A stretch of 64,000 bases of DNA from Branchiostoma floridae (taxonomy: Eukaryota > Chordata > Leptocardii > Amphioxiformes > Branchiostomatidae). The DNA lies in assembly GCF_000003815.2 (NCBI RefSeq), contig NC_049994.1, forward strand, positions 4,948,894 through 5,012,893, written 5' to 3'. A program made the translations under genes and the position numbers. Under the pieces are notes generated by a model, which worked only from the letters and a program-made list of their open reading frames with translations, was not told where the DNA came from and made no database searches. Of this stretch, positions 10,882-21,341 are shown in pieces. Numbering within the stretch: the stretch's first letter is position 1; each line of letters begins with the position of its first letter.

Positions 10882-11247
10882 GGCCACACCAAATCTATTT
10901 GTTGCTTCTCGGATTTTTTTCAGAAAAGAATTGGACCAGCAGGTTATTAAAAAAAAATACATTTTTTCAAAAGGTCTAGGGTAAAGATATAGGGCTTAAA
11001 TAAATATAAAAAAACAGCCTGAGGAGTTTAATTGCATGTTTTAAACAACGAACTCCTCCTTTGACTTTTTACTAATGTTCTGAATAAAAGGCATTGTTTT
11101 CAGACTGAAATTATGTGGCTCTGAATGGCAATATTTACAGGCTAGTAATAGCAAAACCAGCATCATTTTTCTTGGGACTTGATTTTTCTTTATAATGGAA
11201 AAAATAGACAGCAAAACCGAGAAGCAACAAATAAAATTGGTGTGGCC
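10882..11247. mobile_element. Harbinger-like MITE, family H2
   Basis: The TIR GGCCACACCAAATCTATTTG runs on through TTGCTTCTCGG and is mirrored at the right end. TTA flanks both sides (10879-10881 and 11248-11250). A 3-bp TTA/TAA duplication and GG-initial ends fit PIF/Harbinger. A second copy in opposite orientation lies at 12567-12935. Confidence 0.8.
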
Positions 11248-11427
11248 TTACCATTTGGAGAATCTGATTACAATTTACATGTACAATGCGGTTGATACTG
11301 ATAACTTGGCCAACATAGTCTTGTAAAGTCAGATAAAATTACCTGTGGTGTCCGTTGTTGATATAACCGTATGTGTTATTCTAGATTTCAAAGGGGAAAA
11401 TCATTATATAGGTTGTGTTCAGCCAAT

Positions 11428-11480
11428 CTTGAACGATTTTTCTCTCCTATGGCAGCCATAGGAGAGAAAAATCGTTCAAG
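11428..11480. repeat. Perfect 53-bp hairpin
   Basis: A 26-base arm beginning CTTGAACGATTTTTCTCTCC and ending TATGGC is followed by one base and its exact reverse complement. No loop mismatches are visible. It may be a minimal foldback element or a very recent inversion. The rest of 11251-11683 shows nothing; the frame at 11510-11701 is unsupported. Confidence 0.9.
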
Positions 11481-11683
11481 GGTCACGGAAATGGATTTGG
11501 TGAGGCCAGATGATACAAGATATTTGGCACAGATTTCATAAATACTGGCAGAGATCTGGTGGATATGGTAATCAAATATCTATTGTATATCTGATTCACT
11601 GTATCACTGGTAGATACACCCAACACCAAGTTTGCTTTCTTCTTCATATACGTCAAATTTGTGTTACAAAATCTATACTTCTA

Positions 11684-11899
11684 TACTGTAAATGCATTTA
11701 AGTTTGCAGGGATTTACTTTCGCAGTAGCCGGAAAATGCAGTGTTCGCGGTGGTTTTAAGTTTGCGCTAGCGCCATAAACTGTAGTCTCAAACTATAAGT
11801 GTAATGGAAAAATGTTCTTGGTGGTTTTAAGTTTGTGGTGAAGTGGTCACCACGAAAACCGTAAACATAAAACTACGGCGAACATTTCTGCATTTACAA
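11684..11899. mobile_element. TACTGTAAATGCATTT MITE
   Basis: It opens TACTGTAAATGCATTTAAG, has CATAAACTGTAGTCTCAAAC in the middle and CCACGAAAACCGTAAACAT near the right, and ends TTTCTGCATTTACA. It is about 216 bp, matching the copies at 5121 and 17264. Confidence 0.85.
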
Positions 11900-12054
11900 T
11901 GATCGTAGAAGGCTTAGAAACAACTATGTGTAATACAGTATGTAAAAGTGTATAAAACGTTATTCATATACGTAGACTAGATTAGCAATACATGCACCTA
12001 GAGTCTATTATAATAATCACCAGGTGTATTTTGCCAGCCAGTAGGTACCCATTA

Positions 12055-12273
12055 TGAGTAATGAGGCTGATTAACGTGGTCGAGGCACCTCCTCGAGCAC
12101 GGGACCCCCGTTTTACGTCCCTCCCGGAAGACGATTTCGTGGAAAGCTTCGTGAGGCTACAGCAATCCGGACGTCCTTGGTTGGTCTCCCATCCAAGCAC
12201 TGTCCGGACCGTCGCGTTGCTTAACTTCCGAGATCGAGGGATCGGGTGTACCAACGCGCCACGCGGCCGTAGC
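12055..12273 (-). mobile_element. 5S rRNA-derived SINE
   Basis: On the minus strand the head reads GATCTCGGAAGTTAAGCAAC and then GCTTGGATGGGAGACC. These correspond to the 5S rRNA internal promoter (A box/intermediate element and C box), although the 5' portion is diverged, so this is not a 5S gene. A non-5S body with CGAGGAGGTGCCTCGACC follows, nearly matching the body of the tRNA-derived SINE at 8476-8694. 5S-headed SINEs form the SINE3 class. Confidence 0.85.
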
Positions 12274-12566
12274 TATTATACTATATAATAGTTTGCTACC
12301 GATTCAACTCAGTGATTTAATTATTTCAACACACATCATGTAAAGCAGGATGTGACTAATAATTTATTTCTGGTTGAAAGGTTATGTATTGAAATCTGTA
12401 ATATCCGGTCTGGATGTTATTTACTTTGTGCATGTTGTACATTACATGGGTCTACGAACACAGACTGAGTAATTATACCAAATTACATTTCCTTTCCCTC
12501 AAGGGAAAAATGAATGAGTCGGATAATGCTGCAGTTGTCTGTTAAGAGTCTTCGGTTTTTCGATAA

Positions 12567-12935
12567 GGCAACAACAATTTTATTTCTTGCTTCTTGTATT
12601 CGCCTGTCCACTTTTTTTCATTTAAAAAAAAATAATTAAGTCCCCAAAAAAATAATACAGGTTTTGCTATCACAAACCTCCTGTAGATATTGCCATTCAG
12701 AGACACATACACATAATTTCAGTTTCAAAACAATGCCTTTTAATCGGAACATATATTCACAATTCATAGCATAAAACATGCCATTAAACTCCTCAGGCTC
12801 TTTTTTTTTGTTATTTTAAGCCGTATATCTTCACCCCAGATACTTTGAAAATATTCATTTTTTATTTTTTTTCAATCTGTCGGCCTAATTTTTTTCTAAA
12901 AAATCCGAGAAGCAACAAATGAAATTGGTGTGGCC
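12567..12935. mobile_element. Harbinger-like MITE, family H2, inverted copy
   Basis: The right end GAAATTGGTGTGGCC and the diverged left end GGCAACAACAATTTTATTTC are mirrored. TAA flanks it on both sides (12564-12566 and 12936-12938). Internally it mirrors 10882-11247, including TAAACTCCTCAGGCTC. 12274-12563 shows nothing. Confidence 0.75.
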
Positions 12936-13604
12936 TAACTAAAACAAAAATCTCAAAGAACTATTCATGTCCAAACATTCAAAAGAGAAGGTGGCACAGT
13001 TCTGAACATATTTTTGGAAAATGAGATATTCTTGTAATTGATAGTCCTAGTATGGTATACAAATGTATATCATAGGGTAATTTGCAAATTTTGGCTAAAC
13101 GTATTATCGAATAATAGCCTTGTTGCCATATGGAATATTGAATATGGACAAAATGAATTAGAGCTTGAAACACAATTATCAATGGACCCAAGTGTCAAGG
13201 GTATGTAATACTACATCATCTGCACACTAGGCGTGAAATCCAATTTGCATTACACCCACATATCATCGACAATCTGCGAAATATGCTGTCATACATATAT
13301 GTATTTGGGCCAAACTTCACACTTTAATTGCGATGGTTTTCTGTATTGTGCAAGAGTTGCTCTAATGCTGGATTCGGTAACCAGTTGCGACGTAATGACG
13401 TTCTGTTTGCATATCTGTATTTTACAGGTGGCGGTTGTGCTAGAAGAGCTGTAATTTTCTAATTAGACTTGCTGACCTGGAACGCCTTTTTGTAACAAAC
13501 TACTGTCATTAAAATCTCAACTGTCACCTCTCAATTTTTCTTCTTTTTTTTGAGAGCTGGTCGGCTGAAATGAAAAAAAATGAAATGCAACCACATTCCC
13601 CTTA

Positions 13605-13851
13605 GGTGATATCTCACTGCACTTGGGGCACCGGTGTGGCACTGCGGGGTTCCTTCACTGCAGCAATGTTGTGTTATTTTCACTGTTTTTTTTTACAGTT
13701 TATATATGGCTTAATACATGAAAGTATGACTAAGAAGAAAATAAAATACACAAAACGTAAGAAAATTTGTTCTTCATCTCTGAAATTTGTTGAGTAATCT
13801 TTCGAACCCTACAATGCCACACTGGTGCCCCAAGTGCACTGAGATACCACC
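13605..13851. mobile_element. TIR MITE, GGTGATATCTCACTGCACTT ends
   Basis: The 40-base left TIR (GGTGATATCTCACTGCACTT, then GGGGCACCGGTGTGGC) mirrors the right end GCACTGAGATACCACC. No gene. The flank is TTA on the left but TTT on the right. 12936-13604 shows no supported gene. Confidence 0.75.
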
Positions 13852-13996
13852 TTTACGTAGAATCACAGCAATTTGTACAAGTGCATGTGTAGCGGTCTCC
13901 TACTGTCTTAGGTCGATTAACTCCTACTAGACTTTTATCCCTAACTTGGCCTGTTACTATTCGGCTAGGCTGAAGGCTGAGTCTGGTAGAGACTAG

Positions 13997-14317
13997 CAGG
14001 GTTGAACAAGTTTTCTAAAATCCACTTGTCCTATCGGGCAAGCACATAAAAAATGTGCTTGCCCGAACCAATTTTTCACTTGCCCAAAATTCAAATGTCA
14101 CTGTTACTAGCATTTTCACTTCGAGCAATGGAATTCTCTGTAGACAATTGCTTGATGTCATGACTGTAAAAAGTAACAAGTATTATATAAAAATTGCACT
14201 AAAATCAATGGAAAAATCTTACTTGCCCGATCGGACAAGTGGGGTAGGACATGCACTTGCCCGAACAGCACTTTCACTTGCCCTGGACAATAGGGCTAGT
14301 GGACTTGTTTATCCCTG
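13997..14317. mobile_element. hAT-like MITE, CAGGGTTGAACAAGT ends
   Basis: The left CAGGGTTGAACAAGT mirrors the right ACTTGTTTATCCCTG. GACTAG directly flanks it at 13991-13996 and 14318-14323. Several CACTTGCCCGA motifs occur near both ends, as subterminal repeats often do in hAT elements. A plus-strand frame at 14055-14336 only follows these repeats. Confidence 0.7.
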
Positions 14318-16168
14318 GACTAGGGCATTAGGATGAAAAGTGCATTGGCTGTGCAAACCTACACGCACATGTAAGCGCATCAGCGACTGTTGGGGGTTTT
14401 CGTCAGGGTGTTATTTACACATACACAACTGACTCATGCTTGTGATATGACATCACTGTCTCTTTCCCAGGGAAAGTTTGTAAGGAGAACCGACGACTGG
14501 ATTGAATGTTGGGAGAATAGGCGTTTTCTTGTACCCTACAGAAATTCAAATTGTTTACATTATTAGATTTGATATTATTACACAAGTTAATAGCAAAGTA
14601 CCATTACGAAACTGAAAATAGTATGATGGTCCTAAATTTAGCGCAGTAGTCGCAAATGATAGCATGATTGTATGACTCACTACAATGCACTAGTGCCGCT
14701 AGCTAGAACCCTCTAAATAGATGTGTACATGTTTATAGGTCGCACATACGTGTATTGTATACAATCACGTTATTCCATCGTTAATAAACCCATTGAATCT
14801 TTGAAAACAATTTGGAAAACCATTCACATATTTTGAGCAGAATGCATTCAGCAATATATTCCTCTTTGCATAAGTGCGCCTTAACATGAAAAACATATGA
14901 TAAGGATTTGTCAACTGTAAGTTCCAAGTTTTCAAGTTTTTGGAGAGATTTATTTCAAAGTGAGAGCTCCAGAAAATATTCCCTATTATACAAGCACAGC
15001 AATAGAAACTCATTGTAGGCCTTTGGAGTTTTGTATTATCTTGGGACAAGAATGTTGCTAAATTTAAATGGAACCTTTCAAATATCATACATTGTCATAG
15101 GTTCTCTTGGGTCTTTTCCTTCTACCACAACAAGCTATTCCATCCCTATCTAGGTCAGAGGGGTGAGCCACAATATCTTCTAGACAATAATTGCCCTGAT
15201 GGTGATTATTATTTATAATCCATTCATATCAAAATCACATTTTGTACGACAAATGATAGCCTCTTAAAACTTATGTGTGAGTTGTATACTACTATTGCAA
15301 GGTACTTTCCTGAAAGTTTCATCTATTACCACCTCCCCTCTTCTTATTTCCACATGGCATAACCCAAAGGGATTTCATCATCACTGAAACATGACTACAT
15401 GTACATAGAGACCAATATTTTCCAGTCAATGAATCTGTCAGTCTAGAAGATAATTCCCTTTGATGTTTTCTCCAATTTTTCACTATTGCCAATCTTAATA
15501 AAATTATCTTTCCTCCAATACATGTCAAGCGGTGTCAATTATAGGAGAAGTGGTTAAAAAACGGTCAGCCAAATCACAATGTTGTAAAAACGCATAACAT
15601 TATCTAGTAGAATATTGACAGTCGTATTACAAACATACCAATTGCTAAGTGTTGTAACCCTGCACAGAATATTTGTTCGTAAACAACAAGTTGAAGATAA
15701 CAAATAATTGCAGCAAAACAATAAACTCTGTAATTCCTTAGTTAAAAATTTTCACTTCCATTCCAGCCTATATATATAGATAGAAAGACTATTTAAGTGA
15801 TAGTATATTGACTTCTTTAAGAATAATAGAAAGGATACTAGCAGGAGTGTTCGAACATGATACAGGATTTCAAATGCAAAAGCAAATTCAAAACGTGATG
15901 CAAAAATTCTTTGTAACCTAACATTAAAACCTAGTCAAAGTCAATTTGTACATGTACAATAACATGTATGTGCTCTTTTGATGCTCATATGTCACAGTAC
16001 TCAAGTACAACTGTAAGATTATCGCAGGAGTACAAGTTTAGGCATGCCCCATATTTTGGTCAAAGGTCATTTGTTATTTGTACAAGAGTCTTCAAAACAA
16101 GGTAGGGGTAGAAAGACTGTCAAAATTTGTTTTCAACAGATATTTGTGTCAGCAATTTGAAGTCATAG
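14318..16168. other. No feature seen
   Basis: AT-rich sequence. The longest frame (14765-15088, minus, 107 codons) lacks recognisable motifs and convincing splice sites. It could be an intron of the putative minus-strand gene that may start near 18.6 kb. Confidence 0.4.
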
Positions 16169-16513
16169 TTACATGGAGAAAAACCTTATATTTCTAGATT
16201 CTTCATAAATGTTTTTTAACCTTTTGGAGGGCAAAACATTCTTGCACAGATTTAAACCTCTGGAAAGAATGACTTCTTTGTTGCGGTGACCTCTCCAAGA
16301 AGGTACAACGTCTTCAGAAGTATCTATTACACCTCCTCGGCCAACCCGAGTGCTTTGTATATCGACCGGGTACACAACATTATGTTTTGGACACCATCCA
16401 TGCAAAAGTCTGTCAGACGCTGTGCAAAGTATTTTGCATGCAGAAAGAATCGGAAATTCTGTAACAGTATTACAACTTGTAATTACAACCGTTATTGAAA
16501 TCAAAGATGCCAC
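16169..16513 (-). CDS. Hypothetical small protein, 114 aa
   Basis: A minus-strand frame from ATG to TAA encodes 114 residues. The first 30 are hydrophobic and could act as a weak signal or anchor. Four cysteines lie in the first half and one later. HGWCPKHNVVYPVD and STRVGRGGVIDTSED look more protein-like than the surrounding shadows, and the DNA is more GC-balanced than its flanks. No family is recognised. No splice sites or polyadenylation signal tie it to a transcript, so it may be a chance frame. Confidence 0.25.
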   Translation of the reverse strand: MASLISITVVITSCNTVTEFPILSACKILCTASDRLLHGWCPKHNVVYPVDIQSTRVGRGGVIDTSEDVVPSWRGHRNKEVILSRGLNLCKNVLPSKRLKNIYEESRNIRFFSM

Positions 16514-16931
16514 AATTTGAACGATAAGTGATTTGAACAGTGCACAAATCTAATGGGTAGTTCTACTTTGATTGCATAGCTTTGCAAGCATTCACATTGA
16601 ATCTCGCTAACAGTCATTACGACGCGACGCCACGTTTTTCGCAACCATTTGTCCTCCCATTACCGCCACGAAAATGATTCGCCTTAAAAGGGAATCCATA
16701 ATGTTGACTTTCAACCTAACTGCACTGGGCCGAATCCCGATACATGCCATAGCTGTTGACAGCATACAAATGAATCACATGCTTTTGATCGAGAAGACTC
16801 AACAAAGACTACACTTCGGGGAAAGGGAAAGAAACAGGTGCTGTTCTTGCAGCTGCAATTAACAGCTGCACGCTGTGGAATGCGTGACGTCGCCCGACCC
16901 AGTCAAGTGTATATTCGTGGAATGTTTGCAC
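16514..16931. promoter_or_regulatory. CpG-richer stretch beside an assembly gap
   Basis: It contains ACGACGCGACGCCACG, GCGTGACGTCGCCCG (a CRE-like TGACGTC core) and paired CAGCTG E-boxes near 16850-16870. It could be a promoter or enhancer. Orientation and target are unknown, and the gap from 16932 hides its right side. Confidence 0.3.
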
Positions 16932-17031
16932 NNNNNNNNNNNNNNNNNNNNNNNNNNNNNNNNNNNNNNNNNNNNNNNNNNNNNNNNNNNNNNNNNNNNN
17001 NNNNNNNNNNNNNNNNNNNNNNNNNNNNNNN
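16932..17031. other. Assembly gap, 100 N
   Basis: A run of exactly 100 N, a conventional placeholder length, so the true size is unknown. Frames drawn across it are artefacts. Confidence 0.99.
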
Positions 17032-17263
17032 GTTTTTGTTTGCATGCTAAAAATAATCCGTCCTCCCTTTCAGTCGACTTCTTTGAGTTGCGTTGTTTAA
17101 AAAACCTTCCAAGAAATGAAACCGATGCCTTTATTTATTGTTCAGCTTAAGAAAATATTTACCAGTGTTTCTTACAAATGCAGACGTAGCAAATTGAATG
17201 AAAATAAAGGGATTCTGTTGAAATCGGCTAATCTTGTTAAAATTGTATTCGTGAAAGAGGTAT

Positions 17264-17475
17264 TACTGTAAATGCATTTAAGTTCGCGGGGATTTAATTT
17301 CGCGGTAGCGGGAAAATGGACTTTTCGCGGTGGTTTTAATTTCGCGGTAGCACCATGCACTGTAGTCTCTTACTGTTATGGAAAAATTTTCGCGGTGGTT
17401 TTAAATTCGCGGTGAAGCTGCCGCCGCGAAAACCGTGAACATTAATCCACCGCGAATATTTCTGCATTTACAGTA
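17264..17475. mobile_element. TACTGTAAATGCATTT MITE, best-preserved copy
   Basis: The ends TACTGTAAATGCATTTAAG and TTTCTGCATTTACAGTA are inverted. The interior repeats TCGCGGTGGTTTTAA and GCGCGG-type CpG motifs, many of them intact, so this copy is probably the youngest in the window. Confidence 0.9.
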
Positions 17476-18452
17476 TATCGCATATGCCCAAGGATTATGG
17501 TATTCCCTAAATATGTGACTTATGTCTCCGTAGGGGGCTGTTAGAGGATTTGCGGTGAAAAAAATATTCAATTTTAATTGGGATTCATTATCGAGAAACA
17601 AGCAGTTGTCGTCACAAAATATTTTCCTAGCGTACTGGCAATAATTTTTGAGAACATAAAGCATATAATGCCAAAAGAAACAAAACAATTAAATTTTTCA
17701 CATTCAGCAAATCTGAGTCATCTTTCAATCTTTCGTCTGTTCACACGTTCTCACATTCTGTTTATTTTGTCCCTGAGCAAAATTGGGTTGCCCAAATTTC
17801 TTGCTAGTCTACAGATCTCAGAATCTCAGAAAAAAAACAGGAAATAGTTCCTTTGACATTTGCTGAGGATTTCCACGTGTTTTGTTTGGTAAAATAGTTG
17901 CCATTTTCCAAGGAGATAAAAATCAGGAAACCGGTTGACAACTGACTTCCTGTATGGGTTTATCTTTCCAACTGTGGTCTTTTGATACATTTTCTTTATC
18001 GGTACAGCAGAAAAAATCTGCAACTAATTATAAACTAAGAAAAATGTTACTCCTAACGATCTAGATATAGCTTCTCTACCAAGAACTGAGATTTCTATTT
18101 TCTCTCGGCTGTGCTAGTTTCAATAACATAACGGTCCCCGTTTGGACAATACATATGAAAACATATTTGTTACTGTTGAAAATAATATGTATTATAAGCT
18201 CCATAATTTCACAAATTTTCATTGCTGGACATTCTTATTCTAGTATACACAGGTACAGATCCTAAATGGGTAAGCAGGGCTCTTAAATAGACTTTGAAAC
18301 GGAAGAAAAAGTTGGGAACGTGGAAGCAAAAAGTTGTCACTTGTGGTCGCCCGCAGCGCCAAGCACGCCTGGGTTTTTATCGTCTACCCGAGACCACCCG
18401 ACAAAAAAACAGCGAAATTCTTCCAAACTCTAAAAATAACTGGCATTCTCAC
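17476..18452. other. No feature seen
   Basis: AT-rich sequence. The small frames at 17578-17847 and 17826-18023 have no support. It would be part of intron 1 if the exon at 18453-18640 is real. Confidence 0.4.
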
Positions 18453-18700
18453 CTGATAGGAAGTTCGTCCGGGTCCTCCTACAGCTCGTGTACACAGGTT
18501 GGTCTTAATTCCAAGGGAGAATTGGGCGAAATCCAGAAAATGTTCAAGGAAAACACACAAGTTGCACCTTCTGCAACTCCGACTACTGGTGAAATGGTTC
18601 TCACAGCTGGGAGGCTTCCCAGCATGCAGCGCTTCCTGTTGCGGACTTGTTTTGATGATGCCGACGTGACGTCATGCGGCTAATGCTGGTACTGCAGCTT
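18453..18700 (-). promoter_or_regulatory. Putative minus-strand promoter and first exon
   Basis: Read on the minus strand, CATGACGTCACG (CRE), ACAGGAAGCG (ETS-like) and GCATGCTGGGAAG occur within about 100 bases, a combination common in CpG-type promoters. About 150 bases downstream a donor CTATCAG|GTGAGA lies at 18453. This fits a 5' UTR exon of a minus-strand gene that could include the exons at 6.3 and 5.1 kb. A plus-strand frame over the same DNA (18294-18683) shows no motif. 18701-19144 shows nothing. Confidence 0.35.
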
Positions 18701-20606
18701 TTAGCACCTATGGAATATTACAGCGTTAGAACTGGAAATCATCTGGATGAAGCAATCTGAATGAAATTGACATCTACTGCACTATATTCCGACATTTAGA
18801 TCATTATTTCATACTTTGAGGGGTTAAAAACGGCACAGAAACAAGCTGTGACCCACAAAAATTAGACTTCACGGTGTCCTTGCAACACTGCGGCATCGAA
18901 CATTTGCTCCTTGAATGTTGGTATGGAATGGAATAGAGTTGCTTCATCTTATTACGTAGAAAAGTGCTCCAAAATTGACTTTAATAATTGAAATTGTACA
19001 ACCCTGACTCGGGCTCATATTGCTTAGGTTGCCTTTAATTAAGAAAACAATTCTCTTTCTAACATCACAAAACCCACACATAATAGAAAAGGTGGGATCT
19101 CTCGAGATCCAAACCTTATAGAAAAGCAAGGAAGTAATTCTAAGTACTCAAATTGCTTTCTGCCGAATCCTCACGGGTTTTACTATGAAATTCAAGTGAT
19201 GAAAGTAACGCATACTTTGTTTCAGATTCTGGAAGTTCCATCGTATGGGGTCGCTTTGCGGTTACCGAAGGGTTCGCTTAGCGGTTACCCAAGCGAACCT
19301 TCATTCGCGATCGCTTCAGAGCCTTGTAGAAAAGTAAGGAAGTAATTTTGAGTACTCAAATTGCTTTTTGCCTGATCCGCACGGGTTTTACTATGGAATT
19401 CAAGTGATGAAAGTAACGCACACTTTGTTTAAGATTCTGGAAGTTCCATTGTATGAGGTCGCTTTGCGGTTACCGAATTCGCGAAGGGTTCGCATGGCAG
19501 TTGAACGTTCACCCGCTTCCGAGCCTTGTAGAAAAGTAAGGAAGTAATTTTCAAAACTCAAATTGCTTTTTGCCTGATCCTCACGGGTTTTACTATGAAA
19601 TTCAAGTGATGAAAGTAACGCACACTTTGTTTAAGATTCTGGAAGTTCCATTGCAATTGTATGAGGTCGCTTTGCGGTTACCGAATTCGCGAAGGGTTCG
19701 CTTGGCAGTTGAACGTTCACCCGCTTCCGAACCTTGTAGAAAAGTAAGGAAGTAATTTTTAGTACTCAAATTGCTTTCTGCCTAATCCTCACGGGTTTTA
19801 CTATGAAATTCAAGTGATGAAAGTAACGCACACTTTGTTTAAGATTCTGGAAGTTCCATTGTATGGGGTCGCCTTGCGGTTACCGAAGGGTTCGCTTAGC
19901 GGTTACCCCAGGCGAACCTTCATTCGCTTCCGAGCCTTGTAGAAAAGTAAGGAAGTAATTTTTAGTACTCAAATTGCTTTCTGCCTGATCCTCACGAGTT
20001 TTACTATGAAATTCAAGTGATGAAAGTAACGCACACTTTGTTTAAGATTCTGGAAGTTCCATTGTATGAGGTCGCTTTCCGGTTACCGAATTCGCGAAGG
20101 GTTCGCTTGGCAGTTGAACGTTCACCCGCTTCCGAGCCTTGTAGAAAAGTAAGGAAGTAATTTTTAGTACTCAAATTGCTTTCTGCCGAATCCTCACGGA
20201 TTTTACTATGAAATTCTAGTGATGAAAGTAACGCACACTTTGCTTAAGATTCTGGAAGTTCCATTGTATGAGGTCGCTTTGCGGTTACCGAATTCGCGAA
20301 GGGTTCGCTTGGCAGTTGAACGTTCACCCGCTTCCGAGCCTCGTAGAAAAGTAAGGAAGTAATTTTTAGTACTCAAATTGCTTTCTGCCTGATCCTCACG
20401 GGTTTTACTATGAAATTCAAGTGATGAAAGTTACGCACACTTTGTTTAAGATTCTGGAAGTTCCACTTGTATGAGGTCGCTTTGCGGTTACCGAATTCGC
20501 GAAGGGTTCGCTTGGCACTTGAACGTTTATCCGCCTCTGAGCACTGTAGAAAAGTAAGGAAGTAATTTTTAGTACTCAAATTGCTTTCTGCCGAATCCTC
20601 ACGGGT

Positions 20607-21341
20607 NNNNNNNNNNNNNNNNNNNNNNNNNNNNNNNNNNNNNNNNNNNNNNNNNNNNNNNNNNNNNNNNNNNNNNNNNNNNNNNNNNNNNNNNNNNNNN
20701 NNNNNNNNNNNNNNNNNNNNNNNNNNNNNNNNNNNNNNNNNNNNNNNNNNNNNNNNNNNNNNNNNNNNNNNNNNNNNNNNNNNNNNNNNNNNNNNNNNNN
20801 NNNNNNNNNNNNNNNNNNNNNNNNNNNNNNNNNNNNNNNNNNNNNNNNNNNNNNNNNNNNNNNNNNNNNNNNNNNNNNNNNNNNNNNNNNNNNNNNNNNN
20901 NNNNNNNNNNNNNNNNNNNNNNNNNNNNNNNNNNNNNNNNNNNNNNNNNNNNNNNNNNNNNNNNNNNNNNNNNNNNNNNNNNNNNNNNNNNNNNNNNNNN
21001 NNNNNNNNNNNNNNNNNNNNNNNNNNNNNNNNNNNNNNNNNNNNNNNNNNNNNNNNNNNNNNNNNNNNNNNNNNNNNNNNNNNNNNNNNNNNNNNNNNNN
21101 NNNNNNNNNNNNNNNNNNNNNNNNNNNNNNNNNNNNNNNNNNNNNNNNNNNNNNNNNNNNNNNNNNNNNNNNNNNNNNNNNNNNNNNNNNNNNNNNNNNN
21201 NNNNNNNNNNNNNNNNNNNNNNNNNNNNNNNNNNNNNNNNNNNNNNNNNNNNNNNNNNNNNNNNNNNNNNNNNNNNNNNNNNNNNNNNNNNNNNNNNNNN
21301 NNNNNNNNNNNNNNNNNNNNNNNNNNNNNNNNNNNNNNNNN
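20607..21341. other. Assembly gap inside the satellite, 735 N
   Basis: The sized gap equals about 3.6 monomers and is flanked by satellite on both sides. It almost certainly contains further monomers. Confidence 0.99.

Noticed and set aside
12055-12273. A functional 5S rRNA gene
   Set aside because: Only the internal promoter region resembles 5S; the rest diverges and it continues into a SINE body.
14765-15088. 107-codon minus frame as a gene
   Set aside because: AT-rich, no motif, no convincing splice sites, composition like the flanks.
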